A DNA stretch of 45,287 nt from Candidatus Pacearchaeota archaeon (GCA_017608235.1 JAFCGI010000006.1:1-45287), one strand, 5' to 3'; shown: positions 23,208 through 32,124, counted from the stretch's first letter. Numbers and translations: made by a program. The notes: generated by a model not told the origin, from the sequence alone.

Positions 23208-23380
23208 TTTTTCTCTCCATATTTCTTCTTAACCCTATCAACAAATAATTTTAAAAGTTTATCAATTACTTCTTGATCTTCTTTAGGTAATGAACCTAAA
23301 ATAATCCCAGCTTGTATTATTGTTGACAATTCGTCTGTCTCTAATTCTCCTATTATTTTTATAAAGTCTTCAACTTTCAT
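23204..23380 (-). CDS. Small helical hypothetical protein (58 aa)
   Basis: MKVEDFIKIIGELETDELST with three probable helices and a basic end (RVKKKYGEKK). Its stop overlaps the nuclease ATG (ATGA-type), suggesting co-translation with it. Not recognised. Confidence 0.7.
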   Translation of the reverse strand: MKVEDFIKIIGELETDELSTIIQAGIILGSLPKEDQEVIDKLLKLFVDRVKKKYGEKK

Positions 23381-23386
23381 TTTATA

Positions 23387-23614
23387 CTAATTTTGTGAAT
23401 CCCCCTTTTTGTCTTCTAATCCTTTAAAAATATTTTGTATGATTTTTAACCACATCTCCCTTTCAGCTTTAACTATTCCTTCTAACATATCACACACCTC
23501 TTTATCTACCACTTTATCTTCGATCTCTTTAAGAAATTCTTTAAAAGCTAATGTGGATGGAGTTAATACCGAATCTACTAATTCTTTCGCCTCATCAAAG
23601 TTTTTTATATTCAT
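23387..23614 (-). CDS. Helical hypothetical protein (75 aa)
   Basis: MNIKNFDEAKELVDSVLTPS, then acidic amphipathic helices (FKEFLKEIEDKVVDKEVCDM; AEREMWLKIIQNIFKGLEDK). No membrane segment or motif. Lies 6 nt upstream of the next gene in the same operon. It may form a coiled dimer. Confidence 0.7.
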   Translation of the reverse strand: MNIKNFDEAKELVDSVLTPSTLAFKEFLKEIEDKVVDKEVCDMLEGIVKAEREMWLKIIQNIFKGLEDKKGDSQN

Positions 23615-23629
23615 TTTACTAATTTTGTG

Positions 23630-23869
23630 TTATTTTATTACCTCCGTTTTACTCATAACTAGATTCCCTAAGACATCATAGTCATAACAATAGCAGATGT
23701 TTCCTTCTCTCCAAGCATCTGCATAATCTCCACAAATATCATAATAACATTCAGTATCCATATTGATTTCATTTATACCAAGTGCATAAACCCAAATTAC
23801 AAATATAGTTTCACATACGAATAAAACTATAAAAGTAATAGCTAATATCTTCCAAGTTTCAGGTTTCAT
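23630..23869 (-). CDS. Single-span membrane protein with external Cys cluster
   Basis: 79 aa. Membrane helix at about residues 8-31, then an outside part with CYYDICGDY, ICYCYDYDVLG and a basic-acidic end. Four Cys suggest disulfides outside the cell. Related in layout to the 89-aa product of 21626-21895. Co-transcribed with the zinc-ribbon gene just upstream (ATG/TGA overlap). Role unknown. Confidence 0.72.
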   Translation of the reverse strand: MKPETWKILAITFIVLFVCETIFVIWVYALGINEINMDTECYYDICGDYADAWREGNICYCYDYDVLGNLVMSKTEVIK

Positions 23870-23997
23870 GTAAAGGCCACCTCAACTTCTTTTTTATTTT
23901 CCCAGTCCCTCCTTTTACACTTAGGACACTCAACTGGTTTCTTTACCCTCGGTAACCAAGAGTAATTACATTTTGTACATTTTACTTTATCTACCAT
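23866..23997 (-). CDS. Small zinc-ribbon protein (43 aa)
   Basis: MVDKVKCTKCNYSWLPRVKK, then CPKCKRRDWENKK. Two CxxC pairs 14 residues apart form a zinc ribbon of a kind common in archaea. First gene of the unit, 21 nt downstream of a TATA box. It could be a small nucleic-acid binding protein. Confidence 0.75.
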   Translation of the reverse strand: MVDKVKCTKCNYSWLPRVKKPVECPKCKRRDWENKKEVEVAFT

Positions 23998-24018
23998 ATT
24001 CTTTTATGATTATCATAG

Positions 24019-24026
24019 TATATAAA
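24019..24026 (-). promoter_or_regulatory. Leaderless TATA promoter of the 23997 unit
   Basis: On the minus strand TTTATATA is followed by 21 nt and then ATG 23997. It lies in the gap after the recombinase stop (24057), so it restarts transcription for the last part of the early block. Confidence 0.65.
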
Positions 24027-24056
24027 CATATGTCTTTTATTTGAGTGGTAACAAAA

Positions 24057-24608
24057 TCAGAAAGCATCTTGAGCTCCTTTAATTGCTTTCTCTGGATTAG
24101 CATGAAGATAAATTCCTGTTGTATCTAATCTTGAATGTCCTGCCAACATTTGCACTTCATGGAGTGGCCTTCCTGAATTTACTAGATGAGAACAAAAACC
24201 ATGCCTTAAAGTATGGAATGATATTTCTTTCCCTAAAACCTTCTCTCCTAATTGAGTTATAAATTTCTGTAATGCTCTTCTCCCAATAGTTAAAGGCAAC
24301 ATATTAATTGCCTTCTGACTAAATCTCTTTGGTTTAGGAACGATTCTATCTTTACCTCCCTTACCAGATATGATCCTTATTTGGTTTTGGGTAACTCTAT
24401 CTTTTGTTAGTGGAGGAACTTTTTCTTGATACCCACAAATCTCTGATATTCTCATACCTCCTTCAAATCCTAAAAGCATTGCAACTCTATATTGGTTAAT
24501 TCGGTGTTTCCTCTTACTTTTAGTGGAGGTATAGATTTTAGTAGCTTCTGCGAAAAGCTTTTCAAATTCTTCTTGCGTTAATGTTCTTGGTAGTTTTTTT
24601 CTCACCAT
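24057..24608 (-). CDS. Tyrosine recombinase (catalytic domain only)
   Basis: 183 aa. All catalytic residues are visible: Arg53 (GGMRISEICG), Lys83 region (ISGKGGKDRIVP), His132-x-x-Arg135-His (FHTLRHGF), His158 (LAGHSRLDTT) and Tyr167 (IYLHANP). The usual N-terminal core-binding domain of about 100 residues is missing, and the catalytic part begins almost at once. It may integrate the element or resolve circle multimers; a second such enzyme lies at 33731-34387. Its start overlaps a tiny upstream frame. Confidence 0.9.
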   Translation of the reverse strand: MVRKKLPRTLTQEEFEKLFAEATKIYTSTKSKRKHRINQYRVAMLLGFEGGMRISEICGYQEKVPPLTKDRVTQNQIRIISGKGGKDRIVPKPKRFSQKAINMLPLTIGRRALQKFITQLGEKVLGKEISFHTLRHGFCSHLVNSGRPLHEVQMLAGHSRLDTTGIYLHANPEKAIKGAQDAF

Positions 24609-24700
24609 TGTTCTCTTATCAAATCTAACTTTTTCTTAATATCTTCTGATAGAATATTTATTGATTCTAATTGACCATCAATTCTCCTTAGAACATTCAT
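24602..24700 (-). CDS. Tiny helical protein upstream of the recombinase
   Basis: 32 aa from ATG 24700 (MNVLRRIDGQLESINILSED), or 50 aa from a GTG at 24754 with a basic extension. A single coiled helix. The stop overlaps the recombinase start. It may only serve translational coupling, or supply a small helical partner for the truncated recombinase; both are speculation. Confidence 0.5.
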   Translation of the reverse strand: MNVLRRIDGQLESINILSEDIKKKLDLIREQW

Positions 24701-24713
24701 TATTCTAACTTTT

Positions 24714-24866
24714 CTAAAATCTTTTGATTTGTGGCTTTTGTTTTGTTTTGTCACTTGATTTCATCTCCCTTTCAAATTTCCTCTGACAATTAGGACAAGT
24801 TATATACATCATTGCAGAAGATGTTTGCCACTGGTATTTACATTTTGGACATTTAGTTTTTTTCAT
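24714..24866 (-). CDS. Small zinc-ribbon protein (50 aa)
   Basis: MKKTKCPKCKYQWQTSSAMM, then CPNCQRKFEREMKSSDKT. Two CxxC pairs 16 residues apart make a zinc ribbon, followed by a polar basic tail. Its start overlaps the end of the winged-helix-like gene upstream by 14 bases. Confidence 0.7.
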   Translation of the reverse strand: MKKTKCPKCKYQWQTSSAMMYITCPNCQRKFEREMKSSDKTKQKPQIKRF

Positions 24867-25380
24867 TTTGACTATATTTTACTAGCACCTCTTGTAATTG
24901 TTGTGCTTCCTCAATTCTATTTCTTGCTAATAGTTTTGCTATTATTCCCTCTATTAAATTAATATCTAATTCCTTTTCTTTACTTAATTTTGTCTTCCTT
25001 CCTTCCCAAGCATCAAATTTTTCATTCCACCTCTCTATAAAATCATCACAATTTTCATCAGCATACATATATCCCTTATGACCTTTTCCGGAGATAATTG
25101 GATGGTGTTTTCTTCTAAGAGCTAAAGTCACAGCATTAATATTTGATTTTATTCCTTTAGCACAAAAGATAAAATTTCCTCCTTTAGAATTAAAAAGGTC
25201 TGTTGGTCTTATTCTTTCTTGGAATATTTCTGATACAGATACCCACCTATTTCTTCCAAATTTTTGTAAATGATGTAATGTAGAATCTTCTATTTGTTTT
25301 CTTGCATCTATTTTAAATCTTTTTGGACTAGGAATCCCTAATTCAATCAAATATTTTTCTTCCCAGTTATACTTTACCAT
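24853..25380 (-). CDS. Basic hypothetical protein coupled to ParB
   Basis: 175 aa. Begins MVKYNWEEKYLIELGIPSPK. The N-terminal half has a helix-rich segment (RKQIEDSTLHHLQKFGRNRW followed by VSVSEIFQER), then AVTLALRRKHHPIISGKGHK, consistent with a winged-helix-type DNA-binding fold. The C-terminal 45 residues are a charged coiled helix. Its ATG overlaps the end of parB by 14 bases, so it may act with ParB in DNA partition or regulation. There is no ParA ATPase nearby. Confidence 0.78.
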   Translation of the reverse strand: MVKYNWEEKYLIELGIPSPKRFKIDARKQIEDSTLHHLQKFGRNRWVSVSEIFQERIRPTDLFNSKGGNFIFCAKGIKSNINAVTLALRRKHHPIISGKGHKGYMYADENCDDFIERWNEKFDAWEGRKTKLSKEKELDINLIEGIIAKLLARNRIEEAQQLQEVLVKYSQNEKN

Positions 25381-26263
25381 TGTTTGCTCTTATCAAAGCC
25401 AGTATCAACTTATCTGGCTTAGCACCTCGCTGTCTAAGAGCATTAACAAACTTTATAAAATTCTTTATATGTAAACTTGAAGTAGTAATTGCCCTATCTG
25501 CTTTTGATTTAGATAGGTCATCTATATTAATTGCATCTTTATTAGGACTTTTTATTAATTCATCAACATGATATTTAAAATCATGGAGATTAGATAATAT
25601 ATCATCTACTACATCATCAGCAGTTCTTTCAAATTCAACTGGTTCTGGTGAAGGTTCTGATTTAATTTCCTTAACCCTCCTTCTCATCTCCATCTTACCA
25701 AAATCTTCTTTTGCCGCTTGTTTTATTAACATTACTTGCTCCCTTTCTGGAAGTCCTTTTGTTTCTATAATGACACTATCTGCAACAGTTGCAGCTGCTG
25801 CAACTTTTCCTTTTATCTTCTTTTTTATATCCACAACACCACTCCAAAAAACAATATCATTATAAGGTACGCTTAATCTTTTGGCTAGTTGATTAACATT
25901 AGGTATTCTTTCCTCTTTCATAATTCTATTAGCAAACTTCCCTTTCTCTTCGGGGCTCAAATCTTCTCTATGAATATTCTCAATTAAACTATCAATCATA
26001 AATTGTCCACTTGATTTATAATCCTTCACAACACAAGGAATATTTTTTATCTTCGCTATCTTATGAGCTTGCCATCTTCTTTCACCAGAAACAATCATAA
26101 ACTTTCCTTTTCTTTTTTTATCTGGAGTAACTGTAATAGGATTGATTAAACCATTAGATAAAATACTTTCAGCAAGTTCTTTAATTTTTTCTCTATCAAA
26201 CTTTGTCCTTGGCTGATAAAAATTAGCAAGAATTTGTTCTGTTTTAATCTCTTTTAATTCCAT
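25367..26263 (-). CDS. parB: ParB/Spo0J-type protein
   Basis: 298 aa. The N-terminal ParB/sulfiredoxin-like domain has QPRTKFDREKI, GERRWQAHKIA (residues 60-70; the CTP-binding GERR box) and ENIHREDLSPEEKG (95-108). A helix-turn-helix follows (VNQLAKRLSVPYNDIVFWSG), then a linker and a helical C-terminal part for dimerisation. ParB proteins bind centromere-like sites or, in viruses, regulate genes. No ParA is encoded next to it, so it may use a host partner or act as a regulator. It has its own TATA promoter. Confidence 0.9.
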   Translation of the reverse strand: MELKEIKTEQILANFYQPRTKFDREKIKELAESILSNGLINPITVTPDKKRKGKFMIVSGERRWQAHKIAKIKNIPCVVKDYKSSGQFMIDSLIENIHREDLSPEEKGKFANRIMKEERIPNVNQLAKRLSVPYNDIVFWSGVVDIKKKIKGKVAAAATVADSVIIETKGLPEREQVMLIKQAAKEDFGKMEMRRRVKEIKSEPSPEPVEFERTADDVVDDILSNLHDFKYHVDELIKSPNKDAINIDDLSKSKADRAITTSSLHIKNFIKFVNALRQRGAKPDKLILALIRANNGKV

Positions 26264-26284
26264 ATTAATTAGTGGTGGTGGTGG

Positions 26285-26293
26285 TATTTAAAT
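26285..26293 (-). promoter_or_regulatory. Leaderless TATA promoter of parB
   Basis: ATTTAAATA on the minus strand is 21 nt before ATG 26263. Between them lies a run of CCA triplets (minus strand), which could influence binding. The 26264-26354 gap holds nothing else. Confidence 0.65.
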
Positions 26294-26354
26294 CTTTCTA
26301 TTTACCATTTACCATCATATGTGAAAATTTAAATTAAATCTCATTAAGGGAATT

Positions 26355-27986
26355 CTATGCTCTCAACACATTTTGGCTGTTTTGTGTCAGTTTAGTTTGC
26401 TCCATAAAAGGTTTAATTCTTGCTTTTGCTATCTTAATATACTCTTCTTCTTTTTCTATTAAGATAAAATCTCTGTTTAGTTTTAAACAAGCAATAGCAG
26501 TTGTGCCACTTCCTCCAAAAGGGTCTAAGATTGTTGCTCCCTCTTTGCTTACAAGTTTGATTAAGTATTCCATTAGTTTAATTGGTTTAACTGTTGGGTG
26601 ATTGTTCTTTCTTAAATGAACTCCTCTATTTCTTGGATTATCCCCTCCAGGATTTCCTTCTTTTCTTGAAGCATCTTGTTGTTGTTCTTCTAAATTCTCA
26701 CAACCAAGATTCCTCTCACTCTTACTTGCCTTTGCACAATAAAAGAATCGTGATGCTCCACCTTTGTCATTTGGACTAAGATTGCTTAATTGAGGAGCAA
26801 CTAAAAAACCTTGTTTATGTCCACCAGTATGTGGTTTTCCTAATTTGGCTGAACCACTTACAAAACAATCTCCACTCTGTTCATCTAACATCTTTCCTGC
26901 CTTTTCATCAAGAATTATATTTGCTGGGAAGCGTCCTCTTGGAATCAAATCTTGTTCACAACCCTGGGCTTTCCCATAGATTCCACTTTCAGTTCCTAAT
27001 GTTCCTCCTTTATGTGTTTCCCCACCTTCAGTTCCAATCCTACAATCCTCAATATTAATCCCACCAGTTCCCCATTTCAAAACATTTAAAGCAACATTCT
27101 TTTCAGATAAAGGTTTTCTTGCAACTACAATTGGTTCACACGCTGGTTTTAATGCTGTTCCCCAACCTTCCCATTGTTTTGCTTCTTCTGTTGCAGGTTT
27201 TGTTAAATCCCATTCTTGATTACCTTCACCCATGAACATACTATAATTTGCCTTCCTTCCATCTTTTCCAATAACTTCTCTTTTTGCTTCTGCCCAATCA
27301 ATTAAATAATCAAAACTATCATCTAAATTTAAGAGTTTTTTTAATATTTTATATTTTTCTTTAGTGGGGTATTCTATTTGAGAATTATCTCCAACATAGT
27401 GTTGACTAAAAACTCCACTTCCTTTAGGATTTAATTTATTATCAATTTGTTCAGAAGTTAAATTAGCTTTCTTCTTTGCATCTCTTAAATATTGTTTAAA
27501 TTCATTAGTTGGTTGAGGTTGACTATTCATCTTATCAATCTGTTTTCCAATATTCAAACTCTTAGGAAATCCACTTCCATAAAGCCACATGATTGTATCT
27601 CTTATTTCAAAACCTGCATCTTCTATTCCACAAACTAGCCTATGGTATGTACGTGTTCCTCCAAATGATAAAAGGAAACCACCTGGTTTTAATACTCTTA
27701 AACATTCTATTGCCCATTCTTGGAAGAATTGTTGCATCTCTTGTAGTTGCGAATATTTTAAGGCACTTGGTCTATTAGCAGTTTTATTAATCCTCATATA
27801 AGCATCGTTAGTTTTACCTGTAACATCCCCTCCACCACCAACAAATGATTTCCTTTCCCCTTTCTTGAACTTGTCCCAATCCTTACCCATAAATTCTAAA
27901 CCATAAGGAGGGTCTGTTATTATTGCATCTACTAAATTTTCCTTTAGTTCTTTCATTTTTTCTATGCAATCACCTCTTAATATCAT
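26355..27986 (-). CDS. DNA methyltransferase (N4-cytosine/N6-adenine, DPPY class)
   Basis: 543 aa. Catalytic motif DPPY at residues 25-28 near the N-terminus; SAM-binding DPFGGSGTT at about 488-496 near the C-terminus. This order (IV before I) is that of beta-class amino-methyltransferases of the PF01555 type. The roughly 350 residues between include a large region that should hold target recognition (from about 150 to 440). No restriction enzyme is encoded beside it, so it is an orphan methylase, suited to shield the element from host restriction or to time replication. Confidence 0.92.
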   Translation of the reverse strand: MILRGDCIEKMKELKENLVDAIITDPPYGLEFMGKDWDKFKKGERKSFVGGGGDVTGKTNDAYMRINKTANRPSALKYSQLQEMQQFFQEWAIECLRVLKPGGFLLSFGGTRTYHRLVCGIEDAGFEIRDTIMWLYGSGFPKSLNIGKQIDKMNSQPQPTNEFKQYLRDAKKKANLTSEQIDNKLNPKGSGVFSQHYVGDNSQIEYPTKEKYKILKKLLNLDDSFDYLIDWAEAKREVIGKDGRKANYSMFMGEGNQEWDLTKPATEEAKQWEGWGTALKPACEPIVVARKPLSEKNVALNVLKWGTGGINIEDCRIGTEGGETHKGGTLGTESGIYGKAQGCEQDLIPRGRFPANIILDEKAGKMLDEQSGDCFVSGSAKLGKPHTGGHKQGFLVAPQLSNLSPNDKGGASRFFYCAKASKSERNLGCENLEEQQQDASRKEGNPGGDNPRNRGVHLRKNNHPTVKPIKLMEYLIKLVSKEGATILDPFGGSGTTAIACLKLNRDFILIEKEEEYIKIAKARIKPFMEQTKLTQNSQNVLRA

Positions 27987-27988
27987 TC

Positions 27989-28300
27989 TTACACTTTACA
28001 CTTGTTTTGTGATGTATCATCTACCAATACCAACTTAATTTTATGTCCAATAAGGATCTGTGGGGGCTGCAGTTGTGTGTGAATATGACCTTTCCTATTT
28101 AAATACCCCTTTACTTCATAAGTTCTTGCTAATGCTTCTTCTAAGGTTAGCCTAGCCTTTGAGGCTAAGTTTTCAGTGGCAGAAGCTTGTATCCTATTAG
28201 TTGGTCTTTTCTGTAGACAACTAGTACACCAATATTTTCCCTTAAATCTAATAATGTGCCTAATTCTCTTTTCTTGTTTACAAATATCACATTTCATCAT
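27989..28300 (-). CDS. Zinc-ribbon protein upstream of the methyltransferase
   Basis: 103 aa. MMKCDICKQEKRI and CTSCLQKRP give a four-Cys zinc site within the first 32 residues. A helix (ARLTLEEALARTYEVKGYLN) and a basic C-terminal part (IGHKIKLVLVDDTSQNKCKV) follow. It ends 2 nt before the methyltransferase start, so the two are co-transcribed. Not recognised. Confidence 0.75.
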   Translation of the reverse strand: MMKCDICKQEKRIRHIIRFKGKYWCTSCLQKRPTNRIQASATENLASKARLTLEEALARTYEVKGYLNRKGHIHTQLQPPQILIGHKIKLVLVDDTSQNKCKV

Positions 28301-28312
28301 AATTGCACTCTC

Positions 28313-29713
28313 TTATGCAGTTTTTGCAAATATATTTAATACACGTTTACAAAGTATCTTTGTTTGATTGAAAGTTTTTATTTCGGATAATAACCCAAAG
28401 ATTATCTTTGGTCTCATATAAAAACTAAGTATTGCTTTTTTATATAACTTAATTAGCCTCTCTTCTGAAATACCTGATAAAGGAACTATTTTATAATAAA
28501 AGAAACTATCATAATCTGTGGTGTTCTTTTCTTTTCTCCAACCTTTCCAGATCTCTGTAGCTGGTAAAGGCATTGTAAATGCAAAACTAGCTTTGTCAAT
28601 ATCTAGTTCTTTAGCAAATTTAATTGTATCTAATATATCCTCTTCTGTTTCTCCAGGACTTCCAATTAAAAAGAAACCAGTAATCTTTATGTTAGTATGT
28701 TCTTTAATCAAATCAATCTTTTCTTTTATTTTATCAACATCAAGAAATTTTTTCATAGATTTTAAGATCTTATTAGAACCAGATTCAATACCAACAGCAA
28801 CAGAATAAAACCCAGCCTGTTCCATATTCTGCAATAACTCTCTCGTGAGGGTATCTAATCTTATCCCATTTGGACAAGCTAGACTTATATTTAATTCCTT
28901 ACCTATTATCCTCTCACATAACTTTATTACAAAATCATTTTTTAGAGTAAAATTATCATCTTCTATATGAAATTCTCTAACCCCATATTCATTATATAAA
29001 AATTCTATCTCTTTCATAACATTATCAACACTCCTCTGCCTAAATCTCCTACCAGTAATAGTAAATCCAGCACAAAAAGTACATTGATAAGGGCAACCCC
29101 TACTTGTAATTATTGGAGCTACAGGAAAATTCTTTGTAAATGTTCCATGAGGAGAGATAGGATATTCTTTAGGATTAATAAGTTCCCATGAAGGAAAAAG
29201 CAATTCATTAAGATTATCTATTTTTTTAATATTATTTACAACAATACCTGTTTCAGATCTCCATATTAGATTTGGGATTCCTACAATAACTTCTTCAATC
29301 TTCAAATCTGCTAAATCTTTACTAGCAAATTCTGATAATGCAAGTTCACATTCCCCACTAAACCCAAAATCAACATCTCTTAAGAAATCCATTGTACCAT
29401 AAGAATCTCCAGAAGGTTGTGATCCTCCAACTATAATTATTGAATCTTTTGAATATTCTTTTATTATTTTAGAATGCTCTTTAACAGAATTCATCTCATG
29501 AGTAAACATAGAAAACCCAATAATATCATATTTCTTTTCCATTATCTTATATTGGAATTGGTCATAAGTTAACTTTTCTTTCCCACTATCTATAATATCA
29601 ACATCGTGACCATCCTTAATTAAATAAGAAGCAAGATACCCCAAACCCAAACTTGGTGAGACTACATAATAAATATCATTTATTGGTTTCATAAGTAAAA
29701 TTTTTTTCTTCAT
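28313..29713 (-). CDS. Cobalamin-binding radical SAM enzyme
   Basis: 466 aa. The N-terminal B12-binding-like domain (residues 1-180) has SPSLGLGYLASYLIKDGHDV and VGGSQPSG. The radical SAM cluster is CPYQCTFC (Cys207, 211, 214), followed by GVREFHIEDDNF and the strand/helix pattern of the TIM barrel. It is the class that methylates or rearranges lipids, antibiotics and glycans. It ends an overlapping trio with a membrane methyltransferase and a GT-C glycosyltransferase, which points to modification of a surface lipid or glycan. Probably acquired from a cell; substrate unknown. Confidence 0.9.
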   Translation of the reverse strand: MKKKILLMKPINDIYYVVSPSLGLGYLASYLIKDGHDVDIIDSGKEKLTYDQFQYKIMEKKYDIIGFSMFTHEMNSVKEHSKIIKEYSKDSIIIVGGSQPSGDSYGTMDFLRDVDFGFSGECELALSEFASKDLADLKIEEVIVGIPNLIWRSETGIVVNNIKKIDNLNELLFPSWELINPKEYPISPHGTFTKNFPVAPIITSRGCPYQCTFCAGFTITGRRFRQRSVDNVMKEIEFLYNEYGVREFHIEDDNFTLKNDFVIKLCERIIGKELNISLACPNGIRLDTLTRELLQNMEQAGFYSVAVGIESGSNKILKSMKKFLDVDKIKEKIDLIKEHTNIKITGFFLIGSPGETEEDILDTIKFAKELDIDKASFAFTMPLPATEIWKGWRKEKNTTDYDSFFYYKIVPLSGISEERLIKLYKKAILSFYMRPKIIFGLLSEIKTFNQTKILCKRVLNIFAKTA

Positions 29714-30531
29714 TTTTTAGCTACAACAATAGTGGATAAACTCTTAATCACATTTAATTCTATTATTTCAAATCCAATACCTTCTAATAATCTTCTTATA
29801 CTTCTTGGTGAAAAGTGATGTAAGTGTCCACCTTTTTTTAGATAATATTCATTTCTATAGATTGAACCTTCCCAAAAACATCTTAACCAAAACAATATCT
29901 TTAATAAACTAAATGGAACGTCATAAGGTACTTCTAAAATTAGTAAACCATCTTCTTTTAGTATCCTCTTGAATTCAAGTAAAGTTTTGCTTGGTTCTTT
30001 CATATGTTCCAGTGAGGCCATATTAATCACAATATCATATGAATCACTTTCTATTTCATTTTTCATTACTTCTAAACCTATTGCTTTGTTTATTCTACCT
30101 TCTACTTGAGCAATTTTAAGTGTGTTTAAATTGATGTCTAAACCATCAACTTCCAATTTCTCTTTATTCCACATACATAAACCACAACACATATCAATTA
30201 TATTCATTCCTTCTTCATAATAATTATTTAAAACTTCCCTTAATTCTCTAAACCGTATATCATGAAACTTTTTGGTTAAACCATTTTCAACTGGTTTTTT
30301 ATAGAGTTCCACTTCATATCTTTGGTATTTCTCTAGAGGAATATAATTATTTTGTTTAGCTGTTATATAGAGAAAACCAAATAGATAAGCAAAGAAAGCT
30401 GGTATTAAATATGTTATTTCTGATAATCCAAAACCAAGCCCACCTTCTGCTTGTATGCTATTAAAATAAAACCCCAATCCAATTAGAGTTATTGCAAAGA
30501 TCATTGTTAGTATTTTATTCATTTCTTTCAT
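29710..30531 (-). CDS. Membrane-anchored SAM methyltransferase
   Basis: 273 aa. Two hydrophobic helices at about residues 8-27 and 38-59, then a class I methyltransferase domain: SAM-binding MNIIDMCCGLCMW, acidic VDGLDINLNTL, then NMASLEHMKEP and ILKEDGLLILEVPY as in type 11 enzymes. Overlaps the radical SAM gene by 4 bases. The membrane anchor suggests a lipid-linked substrate shared with the enzymes on either side. Confidence 0.87.
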   Translation of the reverse strand: MKEMNKILTMIFAITLIGLGFYFNSIQAEGGLGFGLSEITYLIPAFFAYLFGFLYITAKQNNYIPLEKYQRYEVELYKKPVENGLTKKFHDIRFRELREVLNNYYEEGMNIIDMCCGLCMWNKEKLEVDGLDINLNTLKIAQVEGRINKAIGLEVMKNEIESDSYDIVINMASLEHMKEPSKTLLEFKRILKEDGLLILEVPYDVPFSLLKILFWLRCFWEGSIYRNEYYLKKGGHLHHFSPRSIRRLLEGIGFEIIELNVIKSLSTIVVAKK

Positions 30532-31942
30532 ACACCACTAATTTATTTTCTCCATATTTCCATTCCCCAACAAATGTATAGTTCATTAAAAAATCTTCTT
30601 CTAAATATAATAGATTTATGTCTCTCATTCCAGGAGTAGATTCATATGGACTTGTTAAATATAGAGTATCAAATACAAACACCTTTGGTTTTCTTGTATC
30701 AACTATGTAACTCCTTTTTAAACCATGTTCTGCAATGTAATTATCTAAATATCCAAACAGATCAAGGGTTTTCATCTTAGAATAATATGGTAAACCTCCT
30801 CCATATTCTGTAGCTAATAAATCAGTTGGTTCATAGTGTTCAGCTAACCATTTACCTAGTACAATCATTTCTGCTTGACTAGCCATATGTTTTTCAACAT
30901 ATTTGTTTTGTTCTTTTATTACAACTGGATTTAATAAAAAAGTTGCTAATAATAATATTATAATCACAATCATAACTTTAGGTTTATTTTTAGTTATTTC
31001 TTTTATTCCTAAAGTAGTTAGTACAAATAAAAAAGGTGTTGCTGGAAGTATGAATCTAAAGAATAAACCAGATAGAGGGTATAAGTTCACTACTACAAAA
31101 AATAGAGCTAGGAACATTCCAAACATATAGGTTTTTAATTCATTCCTATTAACAGCCACTCCTATCCAAGCAAAGATCATAAAAGGAGTTATATAAAGAA
31201 GGTAGTTAGATAAATAACCCGTTCCTCCTAACATTAAAAACTTAGCAGTGATTGTTGTAACAAAAGTGTTCCCTTCATAATAAAAATATCTCCAAACTAG
31301 ATGCCCAATATAAGGTATAAGAAATGTTATACACCAGATCAAAAGCTTTGTAAATCTCAAATCCTTTTTCACTACTTTATAAACCCTAAATAATAAACTA
31401 ATCCCAAAGAAAGCTACTCCTTCTGGTCTTGTTACTGCTAATATACCAAACACCAAACCAGAAGTATATATCCAATTACCCCTTTCTTCTTTGATAAATA
31501 AGTATGTAGCTAAAAGCAAGATAGCCATGAACACTACAGCCCCCATTGCACTTACAGACCATATTGCAAATGATGGCATTAGACCTAACAATATGACAGG
31601 GAGTATTGCCCAATTTTTTTCTTCTTCACTTAAAAATTCTCTAGTAATCAAGTATATTAATATTAGACAAAATATACTCAATAAAATCCCTAAAAGTTTA
31701 GTACCAACCTCCATATCCAACCCTACTTTAAACATTAATGCTTGAACCAAAGGTAATACAAAATTAGTTGAAGCCCCTATCTTCTGTCCAACATTCCAAA
31801 CATAACCATTTCCATTGGCAATATTCTCTGCATATTTTAAACTAATTAAAACATCATCTAATGTAAAATTAAAATAAAGTATTTGCATGAATAACATAAT
31901 ACTAATCACTGCTACAAAAATTGTTATATGTTGTTTATTCAT
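30515..31942 (-). CDS. GT-C-type membrane glycosyltransferase
   Basis: 475 aa with about nine or more membrane helices and a soluble C-terminal part of about 120 residues. The first external loop has FTLDDVLISLKYAENIANGN and then GQKIGASTNF, the acidic motif pattern of GT-C enzymes that use polyprenyl-phosphate sugars. The C-terminal ATEYGGGLPYYS segment is also typical. It overlaps the methyltransferase gene by 17 bases. Probably transfers a sugar outside the membrane, which could alter the host surface (to block superinfection) or decorate virion proteins. Confidence 0.85.
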   Translation of the reverse strand: MNKQHITIFVAVISIMLFMQILYFNFTLDDVLISLKYAENIANGNGYVWNVGQKIGASTNFVLPLVQALMFKVGLDMEVGTKLLGILLSIFCLILIYLITREFLSEEEKNWAILPVILLGLMPSFAIWSVSAMGAVVFMAILLLATYLFIKEERGNWIYTSGLVFGILAVTRPEGVAFFGISLLFRVYKVVKKDLRFTKLLIWCITFLIPYIGHLVWRYFYYEGNTFVTTITAKFLMLGGTGYLSNYLLYITPFMIFAWIGVAVNRNELKTYMFGMFLALFFVVVNLYPLSGLFFRFILPATPFLFVLTTLGIKEITKNKPKVMIVIIILLLATFLLNPVVIKEQNKYVEKHMASQAEMIVLGKWLAEHYEPTDLLATEYGGGLPYYSKMKTLDLFGYLDNYIAEHGLKRSYIVDTRKPKVFVFDTLYLTSPYESTPGMRDINLLYLEEDFLMNYTFVGEWKYGENKLVVYERNE

Positions 31943-31956
31943 CTTCTACTTCTTTC

Positions 31957-32124
31957 TTACCGTTTCTCCACTTCCAATTTGCTATCAAATTCTTTATCTA
32001 TTAATTTCTGTTCTATCTGCTTTAACCTCAATAACACAACTCCAACTTCTTGTAAAGTACAATCCTCTTCGTTTAAAGAATCGAGTACATCTTCTCCATC
32101 TGTTTTTATATTTATTTCTATCAT
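31957..32124 (-). CDS. Small helical hypothetical protein (55 aa)
   Basis: MIEINIKTDGEDVLDSLNEE, then a Leu-rich coiled helix (LQEVGVVLLRLKQIEQKLID). Stop 15 nt before the glycosyltransferase start; its ATG overlaps the methyltransferase-like gene stop. Unknown. Confidence 0.68.
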   Translation of the reverse strand: MIEINIKTDGEDVLDSLNEEDCTLQEVGVVLLRLKQIEQKLIDKEFDSKLEVEKR

